Shown here: piece by piece, positions 24,290 to 33,263 of the stretch | Position numbering within the stretch: position 1 is the stretch's first letter | How the letters are laid out: each line of letters opens with the position of its first letter | Assembly (NCBI RefSeq): GCF_021730435.1 | Contig: NZ_JABWGX010000032.1 | Coordinates: forward strand, 1-53,182 | DNA: 53,182 nucleotides | Reading direction: 5' to 3' | Source: Xanthobacter agilis | GTDB lineage: Bacteria; Pseudomonadota; Alphaproteobacteria; Rhizobiales; Xanthobacteraceae | The notes under the pieces: generated by a model | Databases searched by the model: none | What the model was told of the DNA's origin: nothing | Seen by the model: the letters and a program-made list of their open reading frames with translations, nothing else | Program-made: the position numbers and the translations under genes

Positions 24290-27154
24290 TCACCGGCGAC
24301 CGCGATCCTCCTCGCCGCGACGGCGCTCTCGCTCCTCTTGACGTTGGCGCTCCTCCTGGCGTTCGCGGTTCTCCTGGCGTTCGCGGTTCTCGCGGAGGCT
24401 CCGCTCGCCGCCCTCCCGCCGCTCGCGTTCGGCGCGTTCGCGTTCCTCCTGTCCTTCGCGATCCTCACGAAGGCGCTGTTCGTCGCCACCACCACGGCGC
24501 TCACGATCCTCAAGCGCCCGGCGCTGCTCCTCCGCGGCGGCGTCCGGCCTGGCCGCCCCGCTGAAGGTCCGGTCCAGGTTCTGCGGATCTCGCGCCGCCG
24601 CGCTGTCGCTCGGCCCGCCCGTGGTCGTTGAACCGCCACCGCTGCCTTCGCTCGACCCCGGACTACTCGTGGTCGAGCCACCACTGGGCTTGTCGCTTGG
24701 GCCAGGGCCGCTCGGGATCGGACCGCTCCCCTGATTGGGAGCATGGTCCGTCAACGGGCCACCGCCGGGCGCACCACTCGGGCCAGGAGCGCTCGTGGTC
24801 GGGCTGCCGCCCGGATTGGGGCCGTGGTCCGTCAGTGGGCCGCCGTTGTTGCTCGGACCATGGTCCGTCAACGGGCCGCCGCCGGGCGCACCACTCGGGC
24901 CAGGAGCGCTCGTGGTCGGGCTGCCGCCCGGATTGGGGCCGTGGTCCGTCAGTGGGCCGCCGTTGTTGCTCGGACCATGGTCCGTCAACGGGCCGCCGCC
25001 GGGCGCGCCGCTCGGACTGGGATGATTCGGATTCGGACCACCGCCCGGCGCGCCATCCGGACCGGGATGGCCCTGGTTCGGGCCAGCGCCCGGGTTGGGG
25101 CCGTGATTCACGTTGGGAGCGGGCGGCCTGTTATTGCCAATATTGGCATTATGCCCATTATCGGAATTGTTGTTTATATTATCATTATTGACATTTATAT
25201 TGTTATTATTGATAATCGTGTTTCCGACATGGACATTGGCGGCGCCGTTCATGTAATTGCCGCCATAGGCGCTGAAGCCGCCGAAGGACCCGGCAAAGCC
25301 ACCGCCGAAACCGCCGAAGCTCACCCCCACGCCGCCCCACGCACCGTAGGACCAGGCGGAGACGCCGACCCCGACGCCGCCCCAGCCCGCGCCCAGTGAC
25401 ACGCCCGGCCCCCAGGCGCCGTAGATGTTGGCGACGCCCACATTCGCAAAGCCCCAGCCGAGGCCAAAGGGCGTGGATCCCGCATAGGGCCCCCAATAGG
25501 GCGCGATGCCTGCCCCCCACGACCAGCCCGGCGCGAACCCGAAACCAAACCCCGTGGCGCCGATGGTGAAGCCGGCGCCATAGCCGAAGGTGCCCGGCGC
25601 GGGAACCCACTGGGTCCCCACATAATCGGCGTAGCTATATCCGGTGCCGTAGACAACAGTATTGGACGGGCCAACAAGAACGCCCATGTAAAGGGGCGTG
25701 TAGCCCGCGGTCACCGCATCGGCGGTCACGTCATAGATGCGGGCGCCGGTGACATAATAGACCGGAGAGGTGGCCGGAATGGCATAGATCTCTTCCGGCA
25801 CCTCCACCGCCAGAACCCAGGGTCCGCGCGGATCGGCCGCCCTGAACCAGACCCCCTTCGAGACCAGATAGTACCGGTGCTCGGCCACCCGGATCACCGG
25901 TTCGGTGCTGTTCACCGCGTATTTCAGGCGGGTGCCGGGGATGGGCGAAAAGCGCGGCTTGCCGTCATAAACCGCCTTGGCGGTGGTGGAACGCGGAACC
26001 ACCGCGGTCTTCGGGATGGTCGCGGCAATCGCCGCCTCCTTCGCCTGCGGCGTGCCGGAGACGGAGATCAGGGACTGCGCCTTGGGATCCTGCGTCGAGA
26101 TGTTGACGAAGTCGGCCGGCAGGGCATGATTGGCCACCAGGGTCCAGGGACCCGTCGTCGCCGGCCCAGTGAACCAGCGACCGGAAATCAGGACATAAAA
26201 TGCGCCATTCGACGGATCGATGAAGACCGCATGGTCCGCGTTGGACATGCTCATGAGCCCGGTGCCGATGACGGGCGAGAGCTGCACCGGACCATCGGTC
26301 TGCACCACCTCGGTCGGTTCGGTGGAGACGGTGACGGCGGGCGGCGGCGAGATCGGCTTGCCGTTCTGCGGCAGGAGCGGATTGGCCTGCCGCACCCCAT
26401 TGGCGGCCTTGGCCGCGGCGGTCACCGTGTCGGGGACGTTGGCGACGACGGCCCACGGCCCCTTCACCGCCGCCGACTGAAACCAGGAACCGCCCGCTTG
26501 AAGGAAATAGGTGCCGCTCGGGTCCTTCAGCAGCATCGCCTGCGTGTTGAGCACACGCGCGAAGCCCGGGGCGCCGGAAACCGGGCGCAAGACCGGATCG
26601 CCCGAAATGGGCACATGAACCGTGAGCTTGTCCGTAAAGGCAATCTGCGGCGGCTTGGGATTGGGCGCGACCGCCGCCGGTGGCGCTCCGGCGGTCGCGC
26701 GCACCAGCGAGAGCGGCAGGGAGAGCGGCTGCTTGGTGAAATCCGCTTGCAGCGCCGCGTTCACCGCGGTGGCCTGGTCCGGAGCCGCCGGCAGATCCAC
26801 ACTCTGGACCCTCACGTCGGTCAGGACCACGATGCCCTTCTTCTTATCCACATGGGCACGGGCGGAGATCTCCGCGAAGCCGTAATGGGGCACGGCGCCC
26901 GCAGGTCCCACCGCCAGCGCGGCACGGCCCGCGATTCTGCCGCCCTGCCACGCGCGGGCCTCGGGCTGGTAGAGCTGAAGCTGTGCGCTGCCCACCGCAT
27001 AGGTGCGTGGCCACGCGGGCTGGACCGCTTGCGGCGCCGCGCTGCCGGCGGGCGGAGCGGGGGTCTGTGCCGCGGCCCCGCCGATGACGAGCGGACCAAC
27101 AGCCAACGCGGCTACAAGGACGGTCGAAGAAACCAGAAGTTGTCGCGTCTTCAT
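24290..27154 (-). CDS. Large exported protein, carbohydrate-binding family V/XII-like (paralogue 2)
   Basis: A 954-residue exported protein, clearly homologous to the 854-aa protein at 20456. It has a signal peptide (about 1-29, ending GAAAQ), a shared opening (QPAWPRTY...QLQLYQPE) and three W...GPW modules (GGSWFQSAAVKGPW, SGRWFTGPATTGPW, KGVWFRAADPRGPW). It also shares the GYTPLYMGVLVGPSNTVVYGTGYS block and a Gly/Trp-rich segment. It then diverges: an Asn-rich stretch encoded by AT-rich DNA, a 39-residue Gly/Pro repeat encoded by a 117-bp tandem repeat, and an Arg/Glu-rich tail of about 70 residues with repeated ENRERQE-type units. GAGGG lies 6 nt before the start. It probably acts at the cell surface; the ligand is unknown. 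Confidence 0.75.
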   Translation of the reverse strand: MKTRQLLVSSTVLVAALAVGPLVIGGAAAQTPAPPAGSAAPQAVQPAWPRTYAVGSAQLQLYQPEARAWQGGRIAGRAALAVGPAGAVPHYGFAEISARAHVDKKKGIVVLTDVRVQSVDLPAAPDQATAVNAALQADFTKQPLSLPLSLVRATAGAPPAAVAPNPKPPQIAFTDKLTVHVPISGDPVLRPVSGAPGFARVLNTQAMLLKDPSGTYFLQAGGSWFQSAAVKGPWAVVANVPDTVTAAAKAANGVRQANPLLPQNGKPISPPPAVTVSTEPTEVVQTDGPVQLSPVIGTGLMSMSNADHAVFIDPSNGAFYVLISGRWFTGPATTGPWTLVANHALPADFVNISTQDPKAQSLISVSGTPQAKEAAIAATIPKTAVVPRSTTAKAVYDGKPRFSPIPGTRLKYAVNSTEPVIRVAEHRYYLVSKGVWFRAADPRGPWVLAVEVPEEIYAIPATSPVYYVTGARIYDVTADAVTAGYTPLYMGVLVGPSNTVVYGTGYSYADYVGTQWVPAPGTFGYGAGFTIGATGFGFGFAPGWSWGAGIAPYWGPYAGSTPFGLGWGFANVGVANIYGAWGPGVSLGAGWGGVGVGVSAWSYGAWGGVGVSFGGFGGGFAGSFGGFSAYGGNYMNGAANVHVGNTIINNNNINVNNDNINNNSDNGHNANIGNNRPPAPNVNHGPNPGAGPNQGHPGPDGAPGGGPNPNHPSPSGAPGGGPLTDHGPSNNGGPLTDHGPNPGGSPTTSAPGPSGAPGGGPLTDHGPSNNGGPLTDHGPNPGGSPTTSAPGPSGAPGGGPLTDHAPNQGSGPIPSGPGPSDKPSGGSTTSSPGSSEGSGGGSTTTGGPSDSAAARDPQNLDRTFSGAARPDAAAEEQRRALEDRERRGGGDEQRLREDREGQEERERAERERREGGERSLRENRERQENRERQEERQRQEERERRRGEEDRGRR
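24742..25019. repeat. 117-bp tandem repeat, about 2.4 copies
   Basis: Copies start at 24742, 24859 and 24976 (partial), exactly 117 bp apart and nearly identical. Each encodes 39 residues on the minus strand (GAPGGGPLTDHGPSNNGG, then PLTDHGPNPGGSPTTSAPG). The period is in frame, so copy-number change would lengthen or shorten the protein without breaking it. Confidence 0.9.
25130..25222. repeat. AT-rich Asn-codon island
   Basis: About 90 bp strongly AT-rich within an otherwise G/C-rich gene. On the minus strand it encodes NTIINNNNINVNNDNINNN and further Asn, mostly with AAT codons plus two ATA Ile codons, which are scarce elsewhere in the window. It is a low-complexity expansion or imported segment. 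Confidence 0.8.
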
Positions 27155-27669
27155 GAGGCACCCTCAAGGGAGAGGGTAAATACTACCTCCGTCGTATAGA
27201 CCTACAAGGGCTCCTGAGGTCACGGAGGCGCATGGAGAGTGATGCGCACGCGCCCCTTGACCGAGAGGCGCCAAGGCTTTGCCGCCACCACCACCGCCAT
27301 GCGTCATTACGCCACACAGCATGTCCCGAAATCCGGTTGCGACCTCTCCCGCTTTCCCACCGCTAGACGCGGCCTCCAGATCGCCGGCGCATGGTTGACG
27401 GCGCGGGCGGCAGCCGGCGCCGTCCTCGTCCGTCGGCCACCCCGGGGCGGCGGGCGTGTTCACCCCTCCTTCTGCTTTGGCTGAAACCCCTCGCCGCGAA
27501 ACCGGTGGCGGCCAACCCGCCCCATGCGGGCCGCAGCCCTGCCCCGCCTTGCCTTGCCGGCCGTTCGCGGCTAAGCCGCGAGGGCGGGCGACCTAGCGCC
27601 TGCCGCCCAAACCAGGTCAGGGCTCGGCCAGCGTCAGGCCACGACGCGCCGCCCTGCCGCGAGGACCCG
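27155..27669. other. Divergent intergenic region before purM (515 bp)
   Basis: No supported gene. It carries the promoters of the 954-aa gene (a weak TTGTAG-N16-TAGTAT pair can be read on the minus strand near 27187-27214) and of purM. A perfect 17-bp palindrome lies at 27565-27581. The remainder shows nothing I can name. Confidence 0.4.
27565..27581. promoter_or_regulatory. Perfect 8+1+8 palindrome upstream of purM
   Basis: TCGCGGCT-A-AGCCGCGA lies about 90 bp upstream of the purM start. It could be an operator or a leader-RNA hairpin. It does not match the PurR consensus of enterobacteria. Confidence 0.35.
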
Positions 27670-28752
27670 ATGGCTCAGGACGGACTTTCCTATCGCGACG
27701 CGGGGGTCGATATCGACGCCGGCAATCGCCTCGTCGATCTCATCAAGCCCCTGGTGAAGGCCACCGCCCGCCCCGGCGCCGATGCCGACATCGGCGGGTT
27801 CGGTGGCGTGTTCGACCTGAAGGCCGCCGGCTACACCGACCCGCTGCTGGTGGCCGCCACCGACGGCGTCGGCACCAAGCTGAAGATCGCCATCGAAACC
27901 GGCGTGCACGACACCATCGGCATCGACCTCGTCGCCATGTGTGTGAACGACCTCGTGGTGCAGGGCGCCGAGCCGCTCTTCTTCCTGGACTATTTCGCCA
28001 CCGGCCGGCTCGCGCCGGAGGTGGGCGCGCACATCGTCGCCGGCGTCGCGCGCGGCTGCAAGGAGTCGGGCTGCGCGCTGATCGGCGGCGAAACCGCCGA
28101 GATGCCCGGCATGTATGCGGACGGCGACTATGATCTCGCCGGCTTCGCCGTGGGCGCCGTGGAGCGCCACGGCCTGCTGCCCCGCCCGGACGTCGCGCCC
28201 GGTGACGTCATCCTCGGCCTCGCCTCGGCGGGCGTGCATTCCAACGGCTATTCCCTGGTGCGCCGCATCGTCGAGCGCTCCGGCCTCGCCTGGGACGCGC
28301 CGGCGCCGTTCGCACCACAGACGAGCCTGGGCAAGGCCCTGCTCACGCCCACCCGGCTCTATGTGAAGAGCACGCTCGCAGTCATCCGCGAGACGGGCGC
28401 GGTGAAGGCCCTCGCCCACATCACCGGCGGCGGCATTACCGAGAACCTGCCGCGGGTGCTGCCGAAGGGCACCGTCGCCCGCATTGACCTTTCCACCCTC
28501 GAGGTGCCGCCGGTCTTCCGCTGGCTCGCCGCCACCGGCGCCGTCGCCCCCGAGGAGATGCTGCGCGCCTTCAACTGCGGCATCGGCATGGCGGTGGTGG
28601 TGCCGGCAGACCGGGAAGCGGCTGTCGCCGCCGCCTTCGCCGATGCGGGGGACAGCGTCGTGCGTCTGGGCGTCATCGCGCCGGGCGCGGACGGAGCCCA
28701 AGCGCCGCACGTGGTCTATGAAGGGGTTGCCAACTTCGGGTTTGCGGCATGA
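27670..28752 (+). CDS. purM: Phosphoribosylformylglycinamidine cyclo-ligase
   Basis: Purine synthesis step 5: ATP-dependent closure of FGAM to aminoimidazole ribonucleotide. A 360-residue AIR synthetase with the family signatures GGFGGVFDL (about 41-49), [11 protein letters not shown] (about 62-72), [19 protein letters not shown] and [11 protein letters not shown]. The ATG at 27670 ([15 protein letters not shown]) fits the normal N-terminus; the frame is open upstream but non-coding in character. The stop overlaps the purN start by 4 bp (ATGA), the usual purM-purN operon. Confidence 0.97.
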   Translation: MAQDGLSYRDAGVDIDAGNRLVDLIKPLVKATARPGADADIGGFGGVFDLKAAGYTDPLLVAATDGVGTKLKIAIETGVHDTIGIDLVAMCVNDLVVQGAEPLFFLDYFATGRLAPEVGAHIVAGVARGCKESGCALIGGETAEMPGMYADGDYDLAGFAVGAVERHGLLPRPDVAPGDVILGLASAGVHSNGYSLVRRIVERSGLAWDAPAPFAPQTSLGKALLTPTRLYVKSTLAVIRETGAVKALAHITGGGITENLPRVLPKGTVARIDLSTLEVPPVFRWLAATGAVAPEEMLRAFNCGIGMAVVVPADREAAVAAAFADAGDSVVRLGVIAPGADGAQAPHVVYEGVANFGFAA

Positions 28753-29402
28753 GCGGCCGCAAGCGCGCCGCCGTCCTCATTTCCGGCCGGGGCTCCAACA
28801 TGGCGGCGCTGGTGCAGGCGGCCGCCGGGCCGGATTTTCCCGCCGAGATCGCGCTGGTGCTGTCCAACCGTGCCGATGCGGCCGGGCTCGACTTCGCCGC
28901 CGCCCACGGCATCCCCACCCGCGTGCTCAGCCACAAGGGCTTTGCCGACCGGCTCGCCTTCGACGCCGCCCTTGACGGCGTGCTGCGGGAAGCGGGCATC
29001 GAGATCGTGTGCCTCGCCGGCTTCATGCGCCTGCTCACCCCCTGGCTGGTGGAGCGCTGGCGCGACCGCATGATCAATGTGCACCCGTCCTTGCTGCCCA
29101 GCTTCAAGGGCCTCAACACCCACGAGCGCGCGCTCGAAGCAGGGGTGCGGGTGCATGGCTGCACGGTGCATTTCGTGCGCGCCGAGATGGACGAAGGCCC
29201 GATCATCCTCCAGGCCGTGGTGCCCATCGAGCCCGGCGACACGCCGGATCGGCTCGCCCACCGGGTGCTGACCCAGGAGCATGTGATCTACCCCAAGGGC
29301 CTGGAGCTGCTGGCCGCGGGCCGGCTCACGGTGGCGCAGGAGCGGGTCGAGATCGCCGGGGTCGAAGGCGGCCTTGCGCCCCTGATCGCGCCGAAGGTGT
29401 GA
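28749..29402 (+). CDS. purN: Phosphoribosylglycinamide formyltransferase
   Basis: Transfers a formyl group from 10-formyl-THF to GAR in purine synthesis. 217 residues with the start ISGRGSNM, the catalytic region [13 protein letters not shown] (Asn and His) and the following GCTVHFV...MDEGPII with the catalytic Asp. Length is normal. It overlaps purM by ATGA and ends 21 bp from the convergent molybdoenzyme gene, with a G/C hairpin between them. Confidence 0.97.
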   Translation: MSGRKRAAVLISGRGSNMAALVQAAAGPDFPAEIALVLSNRADAAGLDFAAAHGIPTRVLSHKGFADRLAFDAALDGVLREAGIEIVCLAGFMRLLTPWLVERWRDRMINVHPSLLPSFKGLNTHERALEAGVRVHGCTVHFVRAEMDEGPIILQAVVPIEPGDTPDRLAHRVLTQEHVIYPKGLELLAAGRLTVAQERVEIAGVEGGLAPLIAPKV

Positions 29403-29406
29403 GACG

Positions 29407-29424
29407 GCGGGCGCTGGCGCCCGC
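29407..29424. terminator. Hairpin between convergent purN and molybdoenzyme genes
   Basis: GCGGGCGC (29407-29414) and GCGCCCGC (29417-29424) form a perfect 8-bp inverted repeat that fills the short convergent gap. It is a possible bidirectional terminator without a T-run. Confidence 0.45.
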
Positions 29425-31547
29425 TATTCCACCGCCACCTTAGCGAGGCGCACCCGGTTGTCGTGGAACGCGGCGCCGCCCGCCGGGGCGACCGGATCGG
29501 CGCCGGTCAGGGTATTGATGCCCCGCCCCTCCCGGTGCGCCCGGTTGGGCTGGATCTGCTCCGACACCACCACCCCGCGCCGGAGCCCCTCGAACAGGCG
29601 GGCCTTCAGCAGCACCCGGCCCCGGACGCTCTCCACCACCACCATGTCCCCCTCCACGAGCCCCTGCGCGGCCGCATCCTCCGGATGGATGAGCAGGGAG
29701 GGCGTCCCCTCCCGCCCCGCCGAGGTTCCGGTCTCGGTGAAGGTGGAATTCAGGAAGTTGCGGGCCGGTGCCGTCACCAGGCGGAACGGATAATCGGCTG
29801 TCGCCTCCTCGATCACCGCCCAATGGTCCGGCAGGGTGGGCATCTCGGCCACCGGCCCGAACGTGCGGGGCGCGGAGAACTTCAGCGCCCCCCAATCGAC
29901 GGCGAAGTGGAAGCGCAGGTCCGCATGGCCGAAGCCATCGAGGAAATGGGCCGTGGCGAATGGCGGCGTCACGTCGAGAAAGCGTGCGGCCTCCAGCTCC
30001 GCGAGCGTGCCGCGGCCTGAGGCCTGCAAGGTCCAGTCGATCAAGCCGCGCGGGCTCATGCCGAACCCTGGATGGGACGCCCCGAGCCGCGCCGCCAACG
30101 CGCACACCACCTCATGGTTGGAGCGGCACGCCCCCGGCGGCTCCACCAGCTTCGGGCCGAACAGGATGTGGGGATGGCCGGCGGCTTGGTAGAGGTCGTC
30201 ATGCTCGGTGAACATGGTGGCCGGCAGCACGATATCCGCCATGCGCGCGGTATCGGTGAGAAAATGCTCGTGCACCACGGTGAACAGGTCGTCGCGGGCA
30301 AAGCCGGCGCGCACCTTCTCCTGTTCAGGCGCCACCGCCATCGGATTGGTGTTCTGGATGAACAGCGCCGCCACCGGCGGACCGCCCGCGAGCGCGTCCA
30401 CCTCGCCCATGAGGATCGGCCCGATGCGCGACTGGTCGAGCGCCCGCACCGCCGGATCGCGCAGGTCGAGCCCCTCGATCATGCTCTTGTTCCAGCCGTA
30501 GATGCCGGACATGGAATGCACCGCCCCGCCGCCCTCGTGCTGCCAGGCGCCCGCCACCACCGGGATCGAGGCGACCGCATGCATGTTCACCGCGCCGTTG
30601 CGGGAGCGGGAGAAGCCGTAGCCGATGCGGAAGAAGGCCCGTGGCGTCGCGCCCACGAGCCGGGCATAGGCCTCGATCTCCGCTTCCGGCAGGCCGGTGA
30701 TGGCCGCGGCCCAGGCCGGGCCGCGCGTTTCAAGATGCGCCTCCAGGGCGGCGGTGTCGCGGGCATAGCGGTCGAGATAGGCGCGATCGGCCAAACCGTC
30801 GCGGAACAGCACATGCATGACGGCGCAGGCGAGCGCCCCGTCGGTGCCCGGGCGGATGAGCAGGGCCACGTCCGCCTGCTCCATGGTGGGGGTGCGATAG
30901 ACGTCCACCACCGCGATCTTCGCCCCGCGCTCCTTGCGGGCGCGCACGGCGTGGGTCATCACATTCACCTGGGTTGCGACCGCATTGGTGCCCCACAAGG
31001 TGATGAGGTCCGACACCCCCATCTCACGCGCGTCGGCTCCCGCGATGCGCCCGGCGCCGGCGAGGTAGCCGCTCCAGGCCGGGTTGACGCAGATGGTGGA
31101 GAAGAAGCGCGAATAGCCCTTAGCATGGGTCAGGCGGGTGAGGCCGTCCCGCATTACGAGCCCCATGGTGCCGGCGTAATGATAGGGCCACACGGACTGC
31201 GCCCCATGCGCCCGCTCGGCGGCGAGGAGCCCTTCGGCGACCCGGTCCAGAGCCTCGTCCCAGTCGATGGGCCGGAATTGGCCGGAGCCCTTCGGCCCGG
31301 TGCGCAACACAGGCGTCAGCAGCCGCTCGGGATGGTTGGCGCGCTCGGCATAACGGGCAACCTTGGCGCAGATGACGCCGGCGGTGTAGCTGTTGTCTTT
31401 CGCCCCCCGGATGCGGCCGATGCGACCCGTGGGTTCGATCTCCACCTCCAGGGCGCAGGTGGACGGGCAATCGTGGGGACAGACCGAGGCGCGCACATGC
31501 GGGCGCGCGGCGGCCGGGGCGGACGGCGGAGCGACGCGGTGGTTCAT
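29424..31547 (-). CDS. Molybdopterin-dependent oxidoreductase (DMSO reductase superfamily)
   Basis: A 707-residue molybdoenzyme large subunit. An N-terminal [4Fe-4S] motif, C23-x3-C27-x3-C31 then C60, precedes the molybdopterin domains. These include DLITLWGTNAVATQVN and VVDVYRTPTMEQADVALLIRPGTDGALA for bis-MGD binding, and the C-terminal dinucleotide-binding fold with FLNSTFTETG and HPEDAAAQGLVEGD. No Tat signal is seen, so it is probably cytoplasmic. No electron-transfer subunit is next to it, so the electron partner and the substrate are unknown. Relatives are often labelled formate dehydrogenase-like, which the sequence alone does not prove. A TerC gene lies downstream of its promoter region. 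Confidence 0.88.
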   Translation of the reverse strand: MNHRVAPPSAPAAARPHVRASVCPHDCPSTCALEVEIEPTGRIGRIRGAKDNSYTAGVICAKVARYAERANHPERLLTPVLRTGPKGSGQFRPIDWDEALDRVAEGLLAAERAHGAQSVWPYHYAGTMGLVMRDGLTRLTHAKGYSRFFSTICVNPAWSGYLAGAGRIAGADAREMGVSDLITLWGTNAVATQVNVMTHAVRARKERGAKIAVVDVYRTPTMEQADVALLIRPGTDGALACAVMHVLFRDGLADRAYLDRYARDTAALEAHLETRGPAWAAAITGLPEAEIEAYARLVGATPRAFFRIGYGFSRSRNGAVNMHAVASIPVVAGAWQHEGGGAVHSMSGIYGWNKSMIEGLDLRDPAVRALDQSRIGPILMGEVDALAGGPPVAALFIQNTNPMAVAPEQEKVRAGFARDDLFTVVHEHFLTDTARMADIVLPATMFTEHDDLYQAAGHPHILFGPKLVEPPGACRSNHEVVCALAARLGASHPGFGMSPRGLIDWTLQASGRGTLAELEAARFLDVTPPFATAHFLDGFGHADLRFHFAVDWGALKFSAPRTFGPVAEMPTLPDHWAVIEEATADYPFRLVTAPARNFLNSTFTETGTSAGREGTPSLLIHPEDAAAQGLVEGDMVVVESVRGRVLLKARLFEGLRRGVVVSEQIQPNRAHREGRGINTLTGADPVAPAGGAAFHDNRVRLAKVAVE

Positions 31548-31560
31548 GGCGCCGACCTTA

Positions 31561-31612
31561 GAGCATTTTCACGCGAAGTGGATATCGGTTTCGCCTGAAG
31601 AAAACGCGTGAA
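31561..31612. repeat. Probable dispersed intergenic repeat element
   Basis: The stretch beginning GAGCATTTTCACGCGAAGTG, with 8-bp arms TTCACGCG (31568-31575) and CGCGTGAA (31605-31612), resembles a short palindromic intergenic repeat I recall as frequent in Hyphomicrobiales genomes. It lies between the molybdoenzyme start and the terC terminator. Only one copy is in this window, so repetition is from memory. Confidence 0.45.
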
Positions 31613-31690
31613 CTCAAGTGCCTAGGACAATTTCAGCGAGAGCGGGAAGCGATCTTGCGTCCAGAATTTCGTGGAAACAAATAGTTAGAG

Positions 31691-31722
31691 CGCCTTCGGT
31701 GAACCGGGGTTCGCCGAAGGCG
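31691..31722 (-). terminator. terC-family gene terminator
   Basis: CGCCTTCGG (31691-31699) and CCGAAGGCG (31714-31722) continue inward by GAACC/GGTTC, giving a near-perfect 15-bp stem. On the minus strand CTCTAACTATTTGTTTCC follows. Strong terminator 32 nt beyond the stop. Confidence 0.75.
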
Positions 31723-31753
31723 ATCGAGACCGCGCGCCGGGCTCTCGATGGGA

Positions 31754-32482
31754 TCAGGTCGCGCCTTCCGAGGACGCACGGCGGCGCAGCACCAGCCCCG
31801 ACACCACCACCAACAGGGCACCGAACCCGCTCGCCGCATAATGGGGCAGCGCCGCCGGGTTGAGGCCGTGCTCATTCTCCACCACCAGCGCCGGATCGAT
31901 GTGGGCAAGGAGATCGAGCGCGAGGGTATCGCGCAGGAGCATGTCACCGGCGATCCAGCCCAGCAGCGCGGCGCCGGCCCAGATGAGCAGCGGGAAGCGC
32001 TGCAGCAGATTGAGCAGGATCTGCGCGCCGAACACGATCAGCGGAATGGTCAGCACCAGCCCGAACACGAACAGCTCCGCATGGCCGCGCGCGGCGGCGG
32101 CCACCGCCACCACATTGTCGAGGCTCATCACCGCATCGGCGATGGCGATGGTGCGCACCGCCTTGAACAAGGTGTCGGCGGCCTTCACCTCATGGCCGTC
32201 GTCGTCCTCGCCGGTGGCGAGCTTGATGGCGATCCAGAACAGGAGCAGCGCGCCCACCACCTTCAGCAGCGGCACGCCGAGCAGCAGCGAGACGGCCAAG
32301 GCGAAGATGATGCGCAGCACCACCGCGGCGGCGGCGCCAAGTAGGATGCCCCATTTGCGCTGGGCCTTCGGCAGCGAGCGGCAGGCCAGGGCGATCACGA
32401 CCGCGTTGTCGCCCGACAGCAGCAGATCGATCCAAACGATCTGCAGCACCGAAAGCCAGAAAGTGGGGGAAGAAAAATCCAT
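31754..32482 (-). CDS. TerC/YjbE-family integral membrane protein
   Basis: A 242-residue multi-pass protein with about seven membrane helices. The TerC signature acidic motifs are LLLSGDNAVVIAL (about residues 19-31) and the mirror motif ADAVMSLDNVVAVAA (about 113-127). They lie within hydrophobic helices and suggest metal-ion transport; relatives include Mn2+ exporters. The start at 32482 (MDFSSPTFWL) is the family-like one; an upstream extension rich in Arg/Pro is rejected. I found no yybP-ykoY manganese riboswitch in the 229-bp leader. ndk lies upstream on the same strand. Confidence 0.88.
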   Translation of the reverse strand: MDFSSPTFWLSVLQIVWIDLLLSGDNAVVIALACRSLPKAQRKWGILLGAAAAVVLRIIFALAVSLLLGVPLLKVVGALLLFWIAIKLATGEDDDGHEVKAADTLFKAVRTIAIADAVMSLDNVVAVAAAARGHAELFVFGLVLTIPLIVFGAQILLNLLQRFPLLIWAGAALLGWIAGDMLLRDTLALDLLAHIDPALVVENEHGLNPAALPHYAASGFGALLVVVSGLVLRRRASSEGAT

Positions 32483-32673
32483 GGGAAGGTCCCGTCGGTT
32501 CCGCGCTGGTCCCGTCGCCCCGGATCGGGCGGTGCCGGGGCAGAGGTCGCGGGGTCCGGGCGGCGGGCGGGCATGAGCCCTCGCGGCGGCCACTGTGACG
32601 GGGTGTCTTAAGGTGAAGTTCTGTCAAAATCCAGAGCCGTTCGCCATCCGAGCGGCCGGCCACGGGGACGTGA

Positions 32674-32705
32674 AGGGAGCCCGGCCGTCCGGCGCCGTGC
32701 TCCCT
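32674..32705 (-). terminator. Terminator-like hairpin after ndk
   Basis: AGGGAGC (32674-32680) and GCTCCCT (32699-32705) enclose a further small CCGG/CCGG stem, 6 nt past the ndk stop. It separates ndk from the TerC gene; the T-run is poor. Confidence 0.5.
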
Positions 32706-32711
32706 GGGACG

Positions 32712-33134
<423 letters not shown>

Positions 33135-33263
33135 GGGGATCGTCCTGTCTTATGAGAGGGATGGGCGCGCGCGTCGGCGCGATGGCGCGGCTCTTAGCAG
33201 GGGCGCCAGCACGGGGCAAGGGAGCCGGCCGCGCTGCTCCCCTGCGCCCGGCGCGCGCCGGCG

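Noticed and set aside
27186-27228. CCTCCGT...ACGGAGG inverted repeat upstream of the 954-aa gene
   Set aside because: Short 7-bp arms with a 29-nt loop; too weak to call an operator.
30072-31598. Long plus-strand frame opposite the molybdoenzyme gene
   Set aside because: Antisense shadow of a complete, motif-bearing gene.
32622-32627. TTGACA hexamer on the minus strand upstream of the TerC gene
   Set aside because: Perfect -35 match but no -10-like hexamer at 16-18 bp spacing.
32483-32711. Possible yybP-ykoY manganese riboswitch before the TerC-family gene
   Set aside because: The conserved riboswitch blocks were not found in the leader; only a G/C-rich untranslated stretch is seen.
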